From NCBI GenBank assembly GCA_050249695.1, contig JBFWQA010000001.1, positions 682,001 through 746,000 of the forward strand: a stretch of 64,000 nt of DNA. The letters are read 5' to 3'. Of this stretch, positions 40,785 through 49,471 are shown piece after piece. Each line of letters begins with the position of its first letter. Positions within the stretch are counted from its first letter, which is position 1. Made by a program: the position numbers and the translations under genes. Under the pieces are notes generated by a model, which was given only the letters and a program-made list of their open reading frames with translations, was not told the DNA's origin and did not search any database. Source of the DNA: JACKJP01 sp050249695 (GTDB lineage: Bacteria; Pseudomonadota; Alphaproteobacteria; Rhizobiales; Tepidamorphaceae).

Positions 40785-41420
40785 ATGACTGATAAGCTCA
40801 GCCTTTATAACGGCGCCTTGCTGCATCTCGACGAGGAACCGCTGGCGTCCCTTTCCGAGACCGGCAACAAGAAAAAGAAACTCGATGCGGCCTATGACTC
40901 CGTCTTCAGATGGTGTCTGGAACAAGGCTTCTGGAACTTCGCGCTCCGCGCCGTCACGCTGGAGCCATCAGACAGCCTGACCAGCGAATTCGGCTATTCC
41001 CTCGTCTTTGAGAAGCCGGACGACTGGATCAGGACTGCGGCAATGTCGGCTGATGAATACGGCCGCATCCCGTTGCTGAACTACGAGGACCGCAAGGACT
41101 ATTGGCTGGCCGATATCGAGCCGATCTATCTCTGGTACGTCTCCAACGATGCCGACTATGGCGCCGACCTCGGCAAGTGGCCGGAAAGCTACGTCAATTT
41201 TTTCCAATACGCATTGGCGCATCGGATCTGCGGCGCCGTGACCGGTGGCCAGAGCCGGAAGCAGGAACTGCTTGAGATGATGATGCGAGCAAAGCGCGAC
41301 GCATCGAACAAGGACGGCATGAACCAGCCCGCGACGCGCTTCCCGCCGTCCGGCAGGCTCGTGGCAAGCCGGGGCGGAAGCGGCCTCGGCTCCCGCGAGG
41401 GCAGGTATAGGGCCGGCTGA
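40785..41420 (+). CDS. Tail tubular protein A (T7 gp11-like)
   Basis: 211 aa. LSLYNGALLHLDEEPLASLS, AYDSVFRWCLEQGFWNFALR, YSLVFEKPDDWIRTAAMSAD and FFQYALAHRICGAVTGGQSR are classic gp11 adaptor segments. It joins the portal to the tail nozzle. TGATG overlap with the next gene. Confidence 0.9.
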   Translation: MTDKLSLYNGALLHLDEEPLASLSETGNKKKKLDAAYDSVFRWCLEQGFWNFALRAVTLEPSDSLTSEFGYSLVFEKPDDWIRTAAMSADEYGRIPLLNYEDRKDYWLADIEPIYLWYVSNDADYGADLGKWPESYVNFFQYALAHRICGAVTGGQSRKQELLEMMMRAKRDASNKDGMNQPATRFPPSGRLVASRGGSGLGSREGRYRAG

Positions 41421-44146
41421 TGCCGAAGTCGAATGCGGCCCTGCTCGCCTGGAACAGGGGCATTGTCAGCAAGAACGCGCTTGCCCGCGTCGATGTGGAC
41501 CGGATCAGGCTCAGCGCCGAAGTGCTGGTCAATTTCCTGCCAAAGACGCAAGGGTCCATGTTTCTGCGGCCCGGCTTCGGCTATATCGGGGCGACCCGGT
41601 CAAATGCCCAGCCGATCGGGATTCCGTTCGTCGCGGCGACAGACGATACCGCGCTGCTTGAACTCGCCGACGGCAAGATGCGGGTGCTCGTCGACGATGC
41701 ATTGATTTCCCGTGTCTCGGTATCCACCACGATCAGCAATTCCAGCTTTGCGACCTCGACGGACTGGACCGATGCTTCGACGGGCGGGGCGGCGGTAGGG
41801 TTCGGGGGATCGGGTCTGACGCTGGATGCCGTGAATGTCGGCGGCAACGCGATCTGCCGTCGCGAGATCACGGTGGCCGGGGGCGATCAGAACAAGCGGC
41901 ACGCCCTGGAAATCACGGTGACGCGCGGTCCTGTGACATTCCGATGCGGTTCGACATCGGGCGGCGACGAGTATATCTCGGAAACGACGCTGAGAACCGG
42001 CGATCACAGCCTTGCCTTCACGCCGACGGGCAACTTCTGGGTGCAGTTCCAGAACGATCTCGATATCGACAAGATCGTTGCTTCGTGCGCCGTGGCTTCT
42101 TCCGGGACGATGGAAATCGATATCCCGTGGGCAACGGCCGATCTGCACAAGGTCCGCTGGGATCAGAGCGCAGATGTCATCTTCGTCGCCTGCGAGGGCT
42201 ATCAGCAGTACCGCATCGAACGCAGGGACACCGATAGCTGGTCCGTGGTGCTCTATGCCCCGGACACAGGGCCGTTCTTTGCAGCCCGCACGGCGAAGGT
42301 GAAACTGAAGGTCGGCCAGACCTACGGCAACACGACGCTTACCGCGGACAAGCCGTTCTTCAAGTCGACGCATGTCGGTGCCGTATTCCGGCTGTTCAAT
42401 GAAGGGGTAAGCCAGAACTACCGGCTCGCAGACAACGACACCTATACCGACCCGTTCCGGGTCACGGGCGTCAAGAACGGCGCGCTCTACAATGATCGGA
42501 ACTGGACCTATTCGGTTTCGGGGACATGGTCCGGCACGCTGCGCTGGCAGCGATCGTTCGACGGCCCGGATACTGGCTACAAGCGCTTTCGTGAGCGCAC
42601 CGGGGTTTCGACGGTCCCAATCACCTCAAACACTGCCGGTGACCAGAACAACGAGGACACCGACGACAACGCAATCGTCTACTACAAGCTCGGTTTCGAG
42701 GGATCGAGCTATACATCCGGCGTCGCCGAGATCAATATCGACTATGACGGCGGCGGGGTGCATGGCATTTGCCGCGTCACCGGCTATTCATCCCCGACGC
42801 AGGTCACGGTCGAGGTGCTGAAGCGGTTCGGCACGACGGCATACACCGACAACTGGCAGGAAAGCATCTGGTCGGAAAAGCAGGGCTGGCCGAGTACAGT
42901 TGCTTTTCACAAAGGGCGGCTCTGGTGGGCCGGCAAGACGCGCTTTGTCGGGTCCATCGCTGACGACTACGAGAACTTCGATCCCGAATTCGAGGGTGAT
43001 GCCGGCGCGATCAACAGGACGCTCGGCTCCGGCCCGGTCGACACCATCAATTTTTCGCTGTCTCTCGGTAGGCTGATCCTCGGCACTTCGGGAACGGAAT
43101 TCTCCATCAAGTCGACATCGTTCGATGAACCGCTGACGCCGGAGAACACGCAGGCCAGCGATCCATCGACGCAAGGGTCGAGACAGGGTGTCGCCGCGGC
43201 CAAGGTAGACAACAGGGGCGTCTTTGCCCAGCGGTCCGGCAAACGGCTGTTCGAGCTCGTCTTCAACCCGGACACCTATGATTATTCGCCCCGCGATCTG
43301 ACATTGCTCTGCCCCGATCTCACCGGGGATGCCAATGTCGTCGGAATGGCGATCCAGCGCCAGCCCGACACCAGAATCCATGTCTGGCTCGATGACGGCA
43401 CGGTCATCGTTCTGACCTATGAGCCGGCGGAAGAGGTGTTCTGCTGGTCGCGCATCGAAATGGCCGATAGCGGCTTTGTCGAAAGCATCGCGGTACTGCC
43501 CGGCGAGGATGAAGACCAGGTCTATTATTGGGTGAAGCGCACCGTCGACAGCAGCACGGTGCGCTATCTGGAAAAGATGGCGCTGGAATCGGAATGCATC
43601 GGCGGCACGGTCCACAAGCAGGCCGACAGCTTTGTCGTCATCGAAAATGTGACTGGCACCAGCGTCACCGGGCTTACCCATCTGGAAGGCAAGGAAGTGA
43701 TCGCCTGGGCGGCGGGCCAGTATCTCGGCACGTTCACGGTCGACACAGGCGCGATCACGCTCAGCGAGGCTGTCAGCGCCGCTGATGTGGTGGTCGGGCT
43801 TTCCTACGTCGCCCGGTTCAAGTCGACGAAGCTGGCCTATTCCGCAGCGGCTGGAACCGCGCTGGGGCAGCGCAAGAAGGTGAACTATATCGGCGCCATC
43901 ATGCGCAACACGCACAATGACGGGCTCTACTACGGCCGGGACTTCGACAATCTGAACCCGCTGCCCCGCATCTTCAGCGGTGTGGAATCCACGGAGCACC
44001 AGATATTCGAGGATTTCGACGAGCCCGCGTTTCCATTTTCGGGCTCATGGGACACCGACAGCCGGCTTTGCCTTCAGGCCACGGCGCCGAAACCGGTGGA
44101 ACTGCTGGCCGCCGTGCTTTCAGTGGAAACGTCGGACAAGCTCTGA
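41420..44146 (+). CDS. Tail tubular protein B (nozzle, T7 gp12-like)
   Basis: 908 aa. NRGIVSKNALARVDVDRIRL, LPKTQGSMFLRPGFGYIGAT near the N-terminus, HKGRLWWAGKTRFVGSIADD and NRTLGSGPVDTINFSLSLGR in the middle are nozzle-family signatures. Mostly beta. Slightly longer than T7 gp12. Confidence 0.88.
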   Translation: MPKSNAALLAWNRGIVSKNALARVDVDRIRLSAEVLVNFLPKTQGSMFLRPGFGYIGATRSNAQPIGIPFVAATDDTALLELADGKMRVLVDDALISRVSVSTTISNSSFATSTDWTDASTGGAAVGFGGSGLTLDAVNVGGNAICRREITVAGGDQNKRHALEITVTRGPVTFRCGSTSGGDEYISETTLRTGDHSLAFTPTGNFWVQFQNDLDIDKIVASCAVASSGTMEIDIPWATADLHKVRWDQSADVIFVACEGYQQYRIERRDTDSWSVVLYAPDTGPFFAARTAKVKLKVGQTYGNTTLTADKPFFKSTHVGAVFRLFNEGVSQNYRLADNDTYTDPFRVTGVKNGALYNDRNWTYSVSGTWSGTLRWQRSFDGPDTGYKRFRERTGVSTVPITSNTAGDQNNEDTDDNAIVYYKLGFEGSSYTSGVAEINIDYDGGGVHGICRVTGYSSPTQVTVEVLKRFGTTAYTDNWQESIWSEKQGWPSTVAFHKGRLWWAGKTRFVGSIADDYENFDPEFEGDAGAINRTLGSGPVDTINFSLSLGRLILGTSGTEFSIKSTSFDEPLTPENTQASDPSTQGSRQGVAAAKVDNRGVFAQRSGKRLFELVFNPDTYDYSPRDLTLLCPDLTGDANVVGMAIQRQPDTRIHVWLDDGTVIVLTYEPAEEVFCWSRIEMADSGFVESIAVLPGEDEDQVYYWVKRTVDSSTVRYLEKMALESECIGGTVHKQADSFVVIENVTGTSVTGLTHLEGKEVIAWAAGQYLGTFTVDTGAITLSEAVSAADVVVGLSYVARFKSTKLAYSAAAGTALGQRKKVNYIGAIMRNTHNDGLYYGRDFDNLNPLPRIFSGVESTEHQIFEDFDEPAFPFSGSWDTDSRLCLQATAPKPVELLAAVLSVETSDKL

Positions 44147-44514
44147 TGCGGCATGAAATCGTTCCGCTTCGCCACGAGCATCTGATGCAGTGGTACGGCG
44201 ATGATGGCCGGGCACCGACGGTCAAGGGCATCGCGGCCTTCGTCGATGGCGAACTGGCAGCCATTGCCGGGTTTCGCATCACGCAAGGCGTCGTCATCGC
44301 GTTCTGCGATCTGAAGGAATCGGCCCGTCCGTTCCGGCACGCCATCCACAGGACGGCACTGAAGCTGATGGACGAGGCCAAGGCGCGGCACAGGCGCATC
44401 GTTGCGGTATGCGACGAACGCGAGCCCACGGCGCCGAAATGGCTGCGCAGGCTGGGCTTTGAGCCCGAGGACAACGGTATCTGGGCATGGCATCGAGGGG
44501 CGGTGAATGGCTGA
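44146..44514 (+). CDS. GNAT-like or gp13-like virion assembly protein
   Basis: 122 aa from the ATG at 44146 (TGATG overlap). IAAFVDGELAAIAGFRITQG and a KARHRRIVAVCDEREPTAPK, WLRRLGFEPEDNGIWAWH ending resemble a short acetyltransferase fold, seen at the T7 gp13 position in related podoviruses. The acetyl-CoA P-loop is weak, so a structural role is more likely. Confidence 0.6.
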   Translation: MRHEIVPLRHEHLMQWYGDDGRAPTVKGIAAFVDGELAAIAGFRITQGVVIAFCDLKESARPFRHAIHRTALKLMDEAKARHRRIVAVCDEREPTAPKWLRRLGFEPEDNGIWAWHRGAVNG

Positions 44515-45016
44515 CTTCGGACTGAGCGCTATCCTCGCGCTGGCAGGCACGGCCGCATCTGCGGTTGGCACCATCGCGGCGGGCTCCGCGCAGAAGGATG
44601 CCAAGGAGTTTGAGGCCCTGCAGCAGGAGCGGATGGCCGACGAAGAAATCGCTGCATCGCAGCGTGAAGCCGATCGCACCCGCAAGGAGCGTGATTTCAT
44701 CATGTCCCGGCAGCAGGCCGTTGCCAGTTCGTCCGGGCTGGGCGCGCTTGACGAGACGGTGCAGGACTTGGCCGGCGATGTGGCGCAGGAAGGGGCGCTG
44801 CAGGCCGGCATGATCCGTTACGGCGGCGAGGAACGGGCAAAGGGGCGCCGCGCACAGGCCGCAGCGGCGCGCATGGAGGGCAAGGCGGCGAAGACAGGTA
44901 GCTACTTCTCGGCAGCGGGAACCATCATGAAGGGCATGGGCAGCTTCGCCGACGCCTATAGCCAGAAGAAGCTCGATATGGGCTCCAATGGCTCCTACAA
45001 CTACCGGTACGGCTGA
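44507..45016 (+). CDS. Internal virion protein (gp14-like)
   Basis: 169 aa. ALAGTAASAVGTIAAGSAQK hydrophobic start, a long charged coiled coil (about 35-70) and SRQQAVASSSGLGALDETVQ are typical of the smallest ejection protein in T7-like phages. Forms the outer-membrane part of the ejection channel. Confidence 0.75.
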   Translation: MADFGLSAILALAGTAASAVGTIAAGSAQKDAKEFEALQQERMADEEIAASQREADRTRKERDFIMSRQQAVASSSGLGALDETVQDLAGDVAQEGALQAGMIRYGGEERAKGRRAQAAAARMEGKAAKTGSYFSAAGTIMKGMGSFADAYSQKKLDMGSNGSYNYRYG

Positions 45017-47682
45017 TGCCCCGTCTCCCCGGCGCCCAGGACATGGGCAACCCCGTCAGCGGCCGCTCCGGTCGCTCGATCGCCAGCTACGACACGACCG
45101 CCATCGGGCGTGGCATCGCCAATCTTGGCGAAGGACTGGGCTCGGCGGCAAACAGCGTGGCGCGCATCGAGAAACGACAGGAAGAGGTGCCGCAAGCCGA
45201 GCGGTTCGAGACGCAGCGCCGTTTCCTTGAGTTCTCCGCGCAGCAGGACGACGAACTTGCCAAGGCCGGCCAATCGGCACAGCCCGGCGCGTTCGGCTTC
45301 AAGGAAGGCTTTACCGAGACCTATCAGAAGCGCGCCAAAGAATTCCTTGCCTCAGTCCCGGAGCAGTTGAAGCCGGAATATGACGCCCGACTGTTTCAGG
45401 TCGAGGACAGCCTTGCCGGCCGGGCGCAGACCTTCGAGCGCAAGGAACGCGGCAACTACTACAACACCAAGGTCAATGACGGCCTGACGCTGATCGAAGA
45501 CAAGCTGTACCGCAACCCGGCTTCGTTCGACGAGAACCTGAAGACCGGCATGGAGTACATCGACTCGCTCCCCGATGAAGACGTCGGGCCGATCGAGAAA
45601 GAGGCGCTGCGCAGGTCATGGCGTGCCAAGGCGCAGTTTGCTTCGTTGGGTGGCCTTCCGCCTGCTGTCCGCATGGAAGCGCTGGGCGTCCCGCGCTTCG
45701 CCGCCACGCCGCTGCCCGCCGATGTGCAGGGCAGGGCGCAGATCGCGCGGGACCACTTCGTCGGTCTTGGCTACACGCCGGAACAGGCCGCTGGCATTGT
45801 CGGCAATCTGGTGCAGGAATCGGGCGTCAGGTCGGATGGTGCCGTTGGCGACAACGGTACAGCGTTCGGCATTGCTCAGTGGCGCGGCGAACGCTTCACC
45901 CGCCTGAAGCGTTTTGCCGCATCGCGGAACACGGACTGGACCGACTTCACGACACAGCTCGACTTCATCGATTCCGAGATGAAGACGCATGAAACAAAGG
46001 CGTATGAGAAGCTGAAGGCCGCCGGATCGATTGAGGAAGCAACTGCGGCTTTTATCGGATACGAGCGGCCGCGCGGCTACAGCGACGCCAATCCATCGGG
46101 AGGGCACGGCTGGGGTAACCGTCTTGCCGCGGCGCAGCGTGTCGCCGGCGTCACGGTGAACGTGCCCAGAGGCGAGGTCGACCCGCGCTACGCCGATATG
46201 TCGTGGCAGGACAGGGCGAAAATCGCCGATGCCGCTGAAACAGAAGCCAAGCAGCAGGCCAAGGAAGAACGGGTCACGGCGCAATTCGCGATCGAGAACG
46301 CGCTGACAAATGCGCCCGCCGCGATTCAGAACACCGGCGAGTATTCCGGCTCGATGCCGACTCAGGCCCAGTTCATGGCCGCCTATGGCGAGGATGCGGT
46401 CCGCAAGTTCAAGGAATTTCAGCAGGTCATCGAGACGAGCCGCGAAGCGTTCCGGATGCAGACCATGCCGGAGGGGGAGATTGCGTCTCTGGTGGCGTCG
46501 GCGGAGCCTACATCATCGGGCGATGACGCCGCGCTTCAGCAGGCCCGGTACGATACGCTTTCCAAGGCGGCTCAGAACGTGCTCAAGGCACGTGACAGCG
46601 ATCCGGCGACCTATGTCCGCCGCGCCTTTGGCACGGTGAACAGGGCATGGAGCGGCGCCACGACGCCTGAAGGCTATCAGGCTGCCATTACGGCATCGGT
46701 CGCGGCTCAGCAGCAACTCGGCATCCGTGACGTGAAGCCGCTGCCGAAGGAAATGGCGGTTCAGGCCGCAGAGGCGTTCAATGACGCGGAGAAGCCGCAG
46801 CAGGCCCGTATCGACGCCATTGCGCAGGTCATGCTCGCCACGCCTGATCCGGCGCAGCGCAGGGCGATTTTTCAGCAGCTTGTCGATGCAGGGATGCCGG
46901 CGATCACCGAAGGCGCGTTCGAGGCGCTTGCCAGGGGCGATAGCGGCGCCGCCAGAAGGCTTTTCCAGGCCGCGATGACCGATCCCTCCAAACTGCCCGG
47001 AACCGCGCCAGAGAAGCCCGAAGCGGTCAGCAGGGCCATTCAGGACAGCATCATGGCGGACGGTGCGATCGGCGATATCTATTACGGCCTCTCCGATGGC
47101 AGTGTCGAGAACTTCGACCGTGCCGAGCGTGACGCCAAACTGATCAAGAACGCTGTCGAAATCCGGCTGAGGAATGGCGAGGATCTGGATGCCGCTGTCG
47201 AGGCCGTAGCGAAAGACCTGTACGGCGATGTGCAGCCGGTGACCCGGTCCTATCCGGTCAATGCGGAGATACTGCTTCCGAAGGATGCCGATGTCGCGGA
47301 AGTGATGCGCGGTTTTGAGGCTGTCATGCCGAAGGTGCGCAGCGCGCTTGAGGCCATTGCTGATAGGGAAATTAGCGCCGCGAATCCATCAACAAGCGAC
47401 GGGCAGAGGGCGATATTGGAAGCAGTGTCCCAGAACCGTATCGAAAACATTCTTTCGGAAGGGTATTTCCGCAACAGAGGCGACGGCTTTGTCTTTATCG
47501 ACCCGAGAACGGGGAATGCCGTCAAAACTGATGCCGAAGAGAGGCTTTTCTTCTCGCTCGATGATCTTGGCGCGGCGGCGTTGCGCAAGCGCGGCACCGA
47601 TCTTCTGAGGCAGCAAATGCGCCCCGGGGTTTCCCTGCTTCCACCCCCGATGTCAGGCAGCGTGATCCCCGATGGGCGATAG
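45016..47682 (+). CDS. Internal ejection protein with tail lysozyme domain
   Basis: 888 aa. Residues about 240-385 match the phage tail lysozyme (lysozyme_2) family: GLGYTPEQAAGIVGNLVQES, GTAFGIAQWRGERFTRLKRF, ATAAFIGYERPRGY. The Glu in VQES is the likely catalytic residue. The rest is helical, as in gp15/gp16-type proteins. It would locally open peptidoglycan during DNA entry. Confidence 0.85.
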   Translation: MPRLPGAQDMGNPVSGRSGRSIASYDTTAIGRGIANLGEGLGSAANSVARIEKRQEEVPQAERFETQRRFLEFSAQQDDELAKAGQSAQPGAFGFKEGFTETYQKRAKEFLASVPEQLKPEYDARLFQVEDSLAGRAQTFERKERGNYYNTKVNDGLTLIEDKLYRNPASFDENLKTGMEYIDSLPDEDVGPIEKEALRRSWRAKAQFASLGGLPPAVRMEALGVPRFAATPLPADVQGRAQIARDHFVGLGYTPEQAAGIVGNLVQESGVRSDGAVGDNGTAFGIAQWRGERFTRLKRFAASRNTDWTDFTTQLDFIDSEMKTHETKAYEKLKAAGSIEEATAAFIGYERPRGYSDANPSGGHGWGNRLAAAQRVAGVTVNVPRGEVDPRYADMSWQDRAKIADAAETEAKQQAKEERVTAQFAIENALTNAPAAIQNTGEYSGSMPTQAQFMAAYGEDAVRKFKEFQQVIETSREAFRMQTMPEGEIASLVASAEPTSSGDDAALQQARYDTLSKAAQNVLKARDSDPATYVRRAFGTVNRAWSGATTPEGYQAAITASVAAQQQLGIRDVKPLPKEMAVQAAEAFNDAEKPQQARIDAIAQVMLATPDPAQRRAIFQQLVDAGMPAITEGAFEALARGDSGAARRLFQAAMTDPSKLPGTAPEKPEAVSRAIQDSIMADGAIGDIYYGLSDGSVENFDRAERDAKLIKNAVEIRLRNGEDLDAAVEAVAKDLYGDVQPVTRSYPVNAEILLPKDADVAEVMRGFEAVMPKVRSALEAIADREISAANPSTSDGQRAILEAVSQNRIENILSEGYFRNRGDGFVFIDPRTGNAVKTDAEERLFFSLDDLGAAALRKRGTDLLRQQMRPGVSLLPPPMSGSVIPDGR

Positions 47683-49471
47683 CATCTACAGCTTCCGGGC
47701 CGGGCCAGAGTACGAAATTGGCCAACCCGGTGACTTTCTTCGCTCGGCACTTGAGGAGCCGATGGGCGTCGGCCGGACCTTCTTCGATCAGGCCAAGGGC
47801 GGGGCTCAGGAAAGTTTCGGCCTCGGAACGATTTACCGCGGTTCGCGCGTCCCCGACGCCTCACCGGGCGACGATACGCCAAGCCTCATGGCGCCGTTCA
47901 TGCCATCGGAAGAAGATGGCGGCCCGCCTGAAGTGATGAGCGGGACTGCGGCCATCCCCGAAGGCGCGAAACGGATCACGGAGGACGAATACAAGTCATC
48001 GCCCTATTTCCGCGACGATATCCCATGGGATCGCGGCATGACGGACGAGCGCGCCGCAGCGCTCGCCCTGATGTACGACCAGCGCAAGGTGCGTGAGTTC
48101 TACGCCCAGAAGCGCCCCGTGACCTCGTTCCTTGGCAATCTCGCCGGGCAGGCGCTGGACCCGATCAACTATGTCCCTATTGCGGGTCCGCTGGTGAAGG
48201 CGGCGGCCGTGGCGAAGGTCGGGCGCGTCGGCGGAGCGGCCGTCGCCGGCGCACTGGATGCAGCGGGCAACACCGCGATGTTCGGTCTTTTGACGCGAGA
48301 GGCAAGGCGAGGCCTCGGCGATGATGTGTCATGGCAGGCCATGGTGTCCGAGGTCGCAACGGCGGCGCTGATCGGTAGCGCGTTCGGCTCTGTCTCAGGT
48401 GTGCTGCAGGTCAGAGCCGATGCCAAGGCGCGGCTTTCCATCCAGGAACGGCTTTCGACGCTGAGAAACACGCAGGAAGCCCGTGTAGCCCTGAATGAGG
48501 GCATAGATGCGCTGGCCCGTGGCGAAGATGTCAGGCTCAGCCCGAATGCCACGGTGCCGGCGGAGCGTATCGCGCGTGAAATTGCAGAACTGAACCGGGC
48601 CTACGAGGGAGCGTCACCGGTATCGGTTCGTCGCGTCGAAGAGTTTGAGACGGCCAAGGGCTCCGTCTACCGTGTTCTGGACGACGGCACGACAATTCGC
48701 GACAAGGCGGCGCGCAATGACCCGGGCCACGAAGGGGACAGCGGAATAAAGCCACAGACCGCGCGAACGGTCTATGTCGACACCAACGCTGCTGTTTTGA
48801 GCGCGGCGGGGATGCAGGACTTAGGGCCCCAAGGCGCGCGCGTCGTCGTGAAGGACGGCAAAGCCACCCTGTTGACGTGGAACGATAAGGCCGACCGATG
48901 GGGCGCGGCCCCGTCGAGCAGGGACATCCCTGTGTACGATGAGCCCGCTATCGGACGCTACCCACTAGAGCTTTGGAAGAAGGCAAATGACGTGCCCGGC
49001 TATGCCGATGCATATCGGGGGATGCACGCCGGAAACAAGATCACGCGGATCAAGGAAAGGCCGGCTGCTCCGCCCGAGTCCCGTCCGCAGGCTGGTAACC
49101 TCGCGGAGGATACTGCCGGGGACCGTTCGATTGGCACCCCCGGAGCCGGGCAGAGCGTGCCGGCACCTGATAATGTAGCGCGGACGCCGGTTGTCGACAA
49201 GACCGAGGCCCGGCCTGACCCGTTGCCGGAGGGCAGGGCAGAGGCGGAAGGCCGGATCATCAAGGCCGAGGATACCAAGGCGCTGGCCGAGCAATTCAGC
49301 GTGGACCCGGCCACCGGGGCATTCCCCGAGGAAACCGATATCGCCCAGCTTCGTGCCGAGGGGCGGTTGACTGAAGCCGATATCGCCGAACTCGCCGATG
49401 CCGATGCCGCCTATGAGGATGGCGCAGCCTACAGCGAAGCCCTGAAATCAGTAGCGGGTTGCCTGATATGA
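47672..49471 (+). CDS. Internal virion/ejection protein
   Basis: 599 aa. Ala/Gly-rich hydrophobic region (about 165-250: INYVPIAGPLVKAAAVAKVG, ATAALIGSAFGSVSGVL) flanked by charged disordered parts; acidic C-terminal third. Position between the lysozyme-bearing protein and the largest ejection protein fits an inner-core protein. No enzyme motif seen. Overlaps its neighbours. Confidence 0.7.
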   Translation: MGDSIYSFRAGPEYEIGQPGDFLRSALEEPMGVGRTFFDQAKGGAQESFGLGTIYRGSRVPDASPGDDTPSLMAPFMPSEEDGGPPEVMSGTAAIPEGAKRITEDEYKSSPYFRDDIPWDRGMTDERAAALALMYDQRKVREFYAQKRPVTSFLGNLAGQALDPINYVPIAGPLVKAAAVAKVGRVGGAAVAGALDAAGNTAMFGLLTREARRGLGDDVSWQAMVSEVATAALIGSAFGSVSGVLQVRADAKARLSIQERLSTLRNTQEARVALNEGIDALARGEDVRLSPNATVPAERIAREIAELNRAYEGASPVSVRRVEEFETAKGSVYRVLDDGTTIRDKAARNDPGHEGDSGIKPQTARTVYVDTNAAVLSAAGMQDLGPQGARVVVKDGKATLLTWNDKADRWGAAPSSRDIPVYDEPAIGRYPLELWKKANDVPGYADAYRGMHAGNKITRIKERPAAPPESRPQAGNLAEDTAGDRSIGTPGAGQSVPAPDNVARTPVVDKTEARPDPLPEGRAEAEGRIIKAEDTKALAEQFSVDPATGAFPEETDIAQLRAEGRLTEADIAELADADAAYEDGAAYSEALKSVAGCLI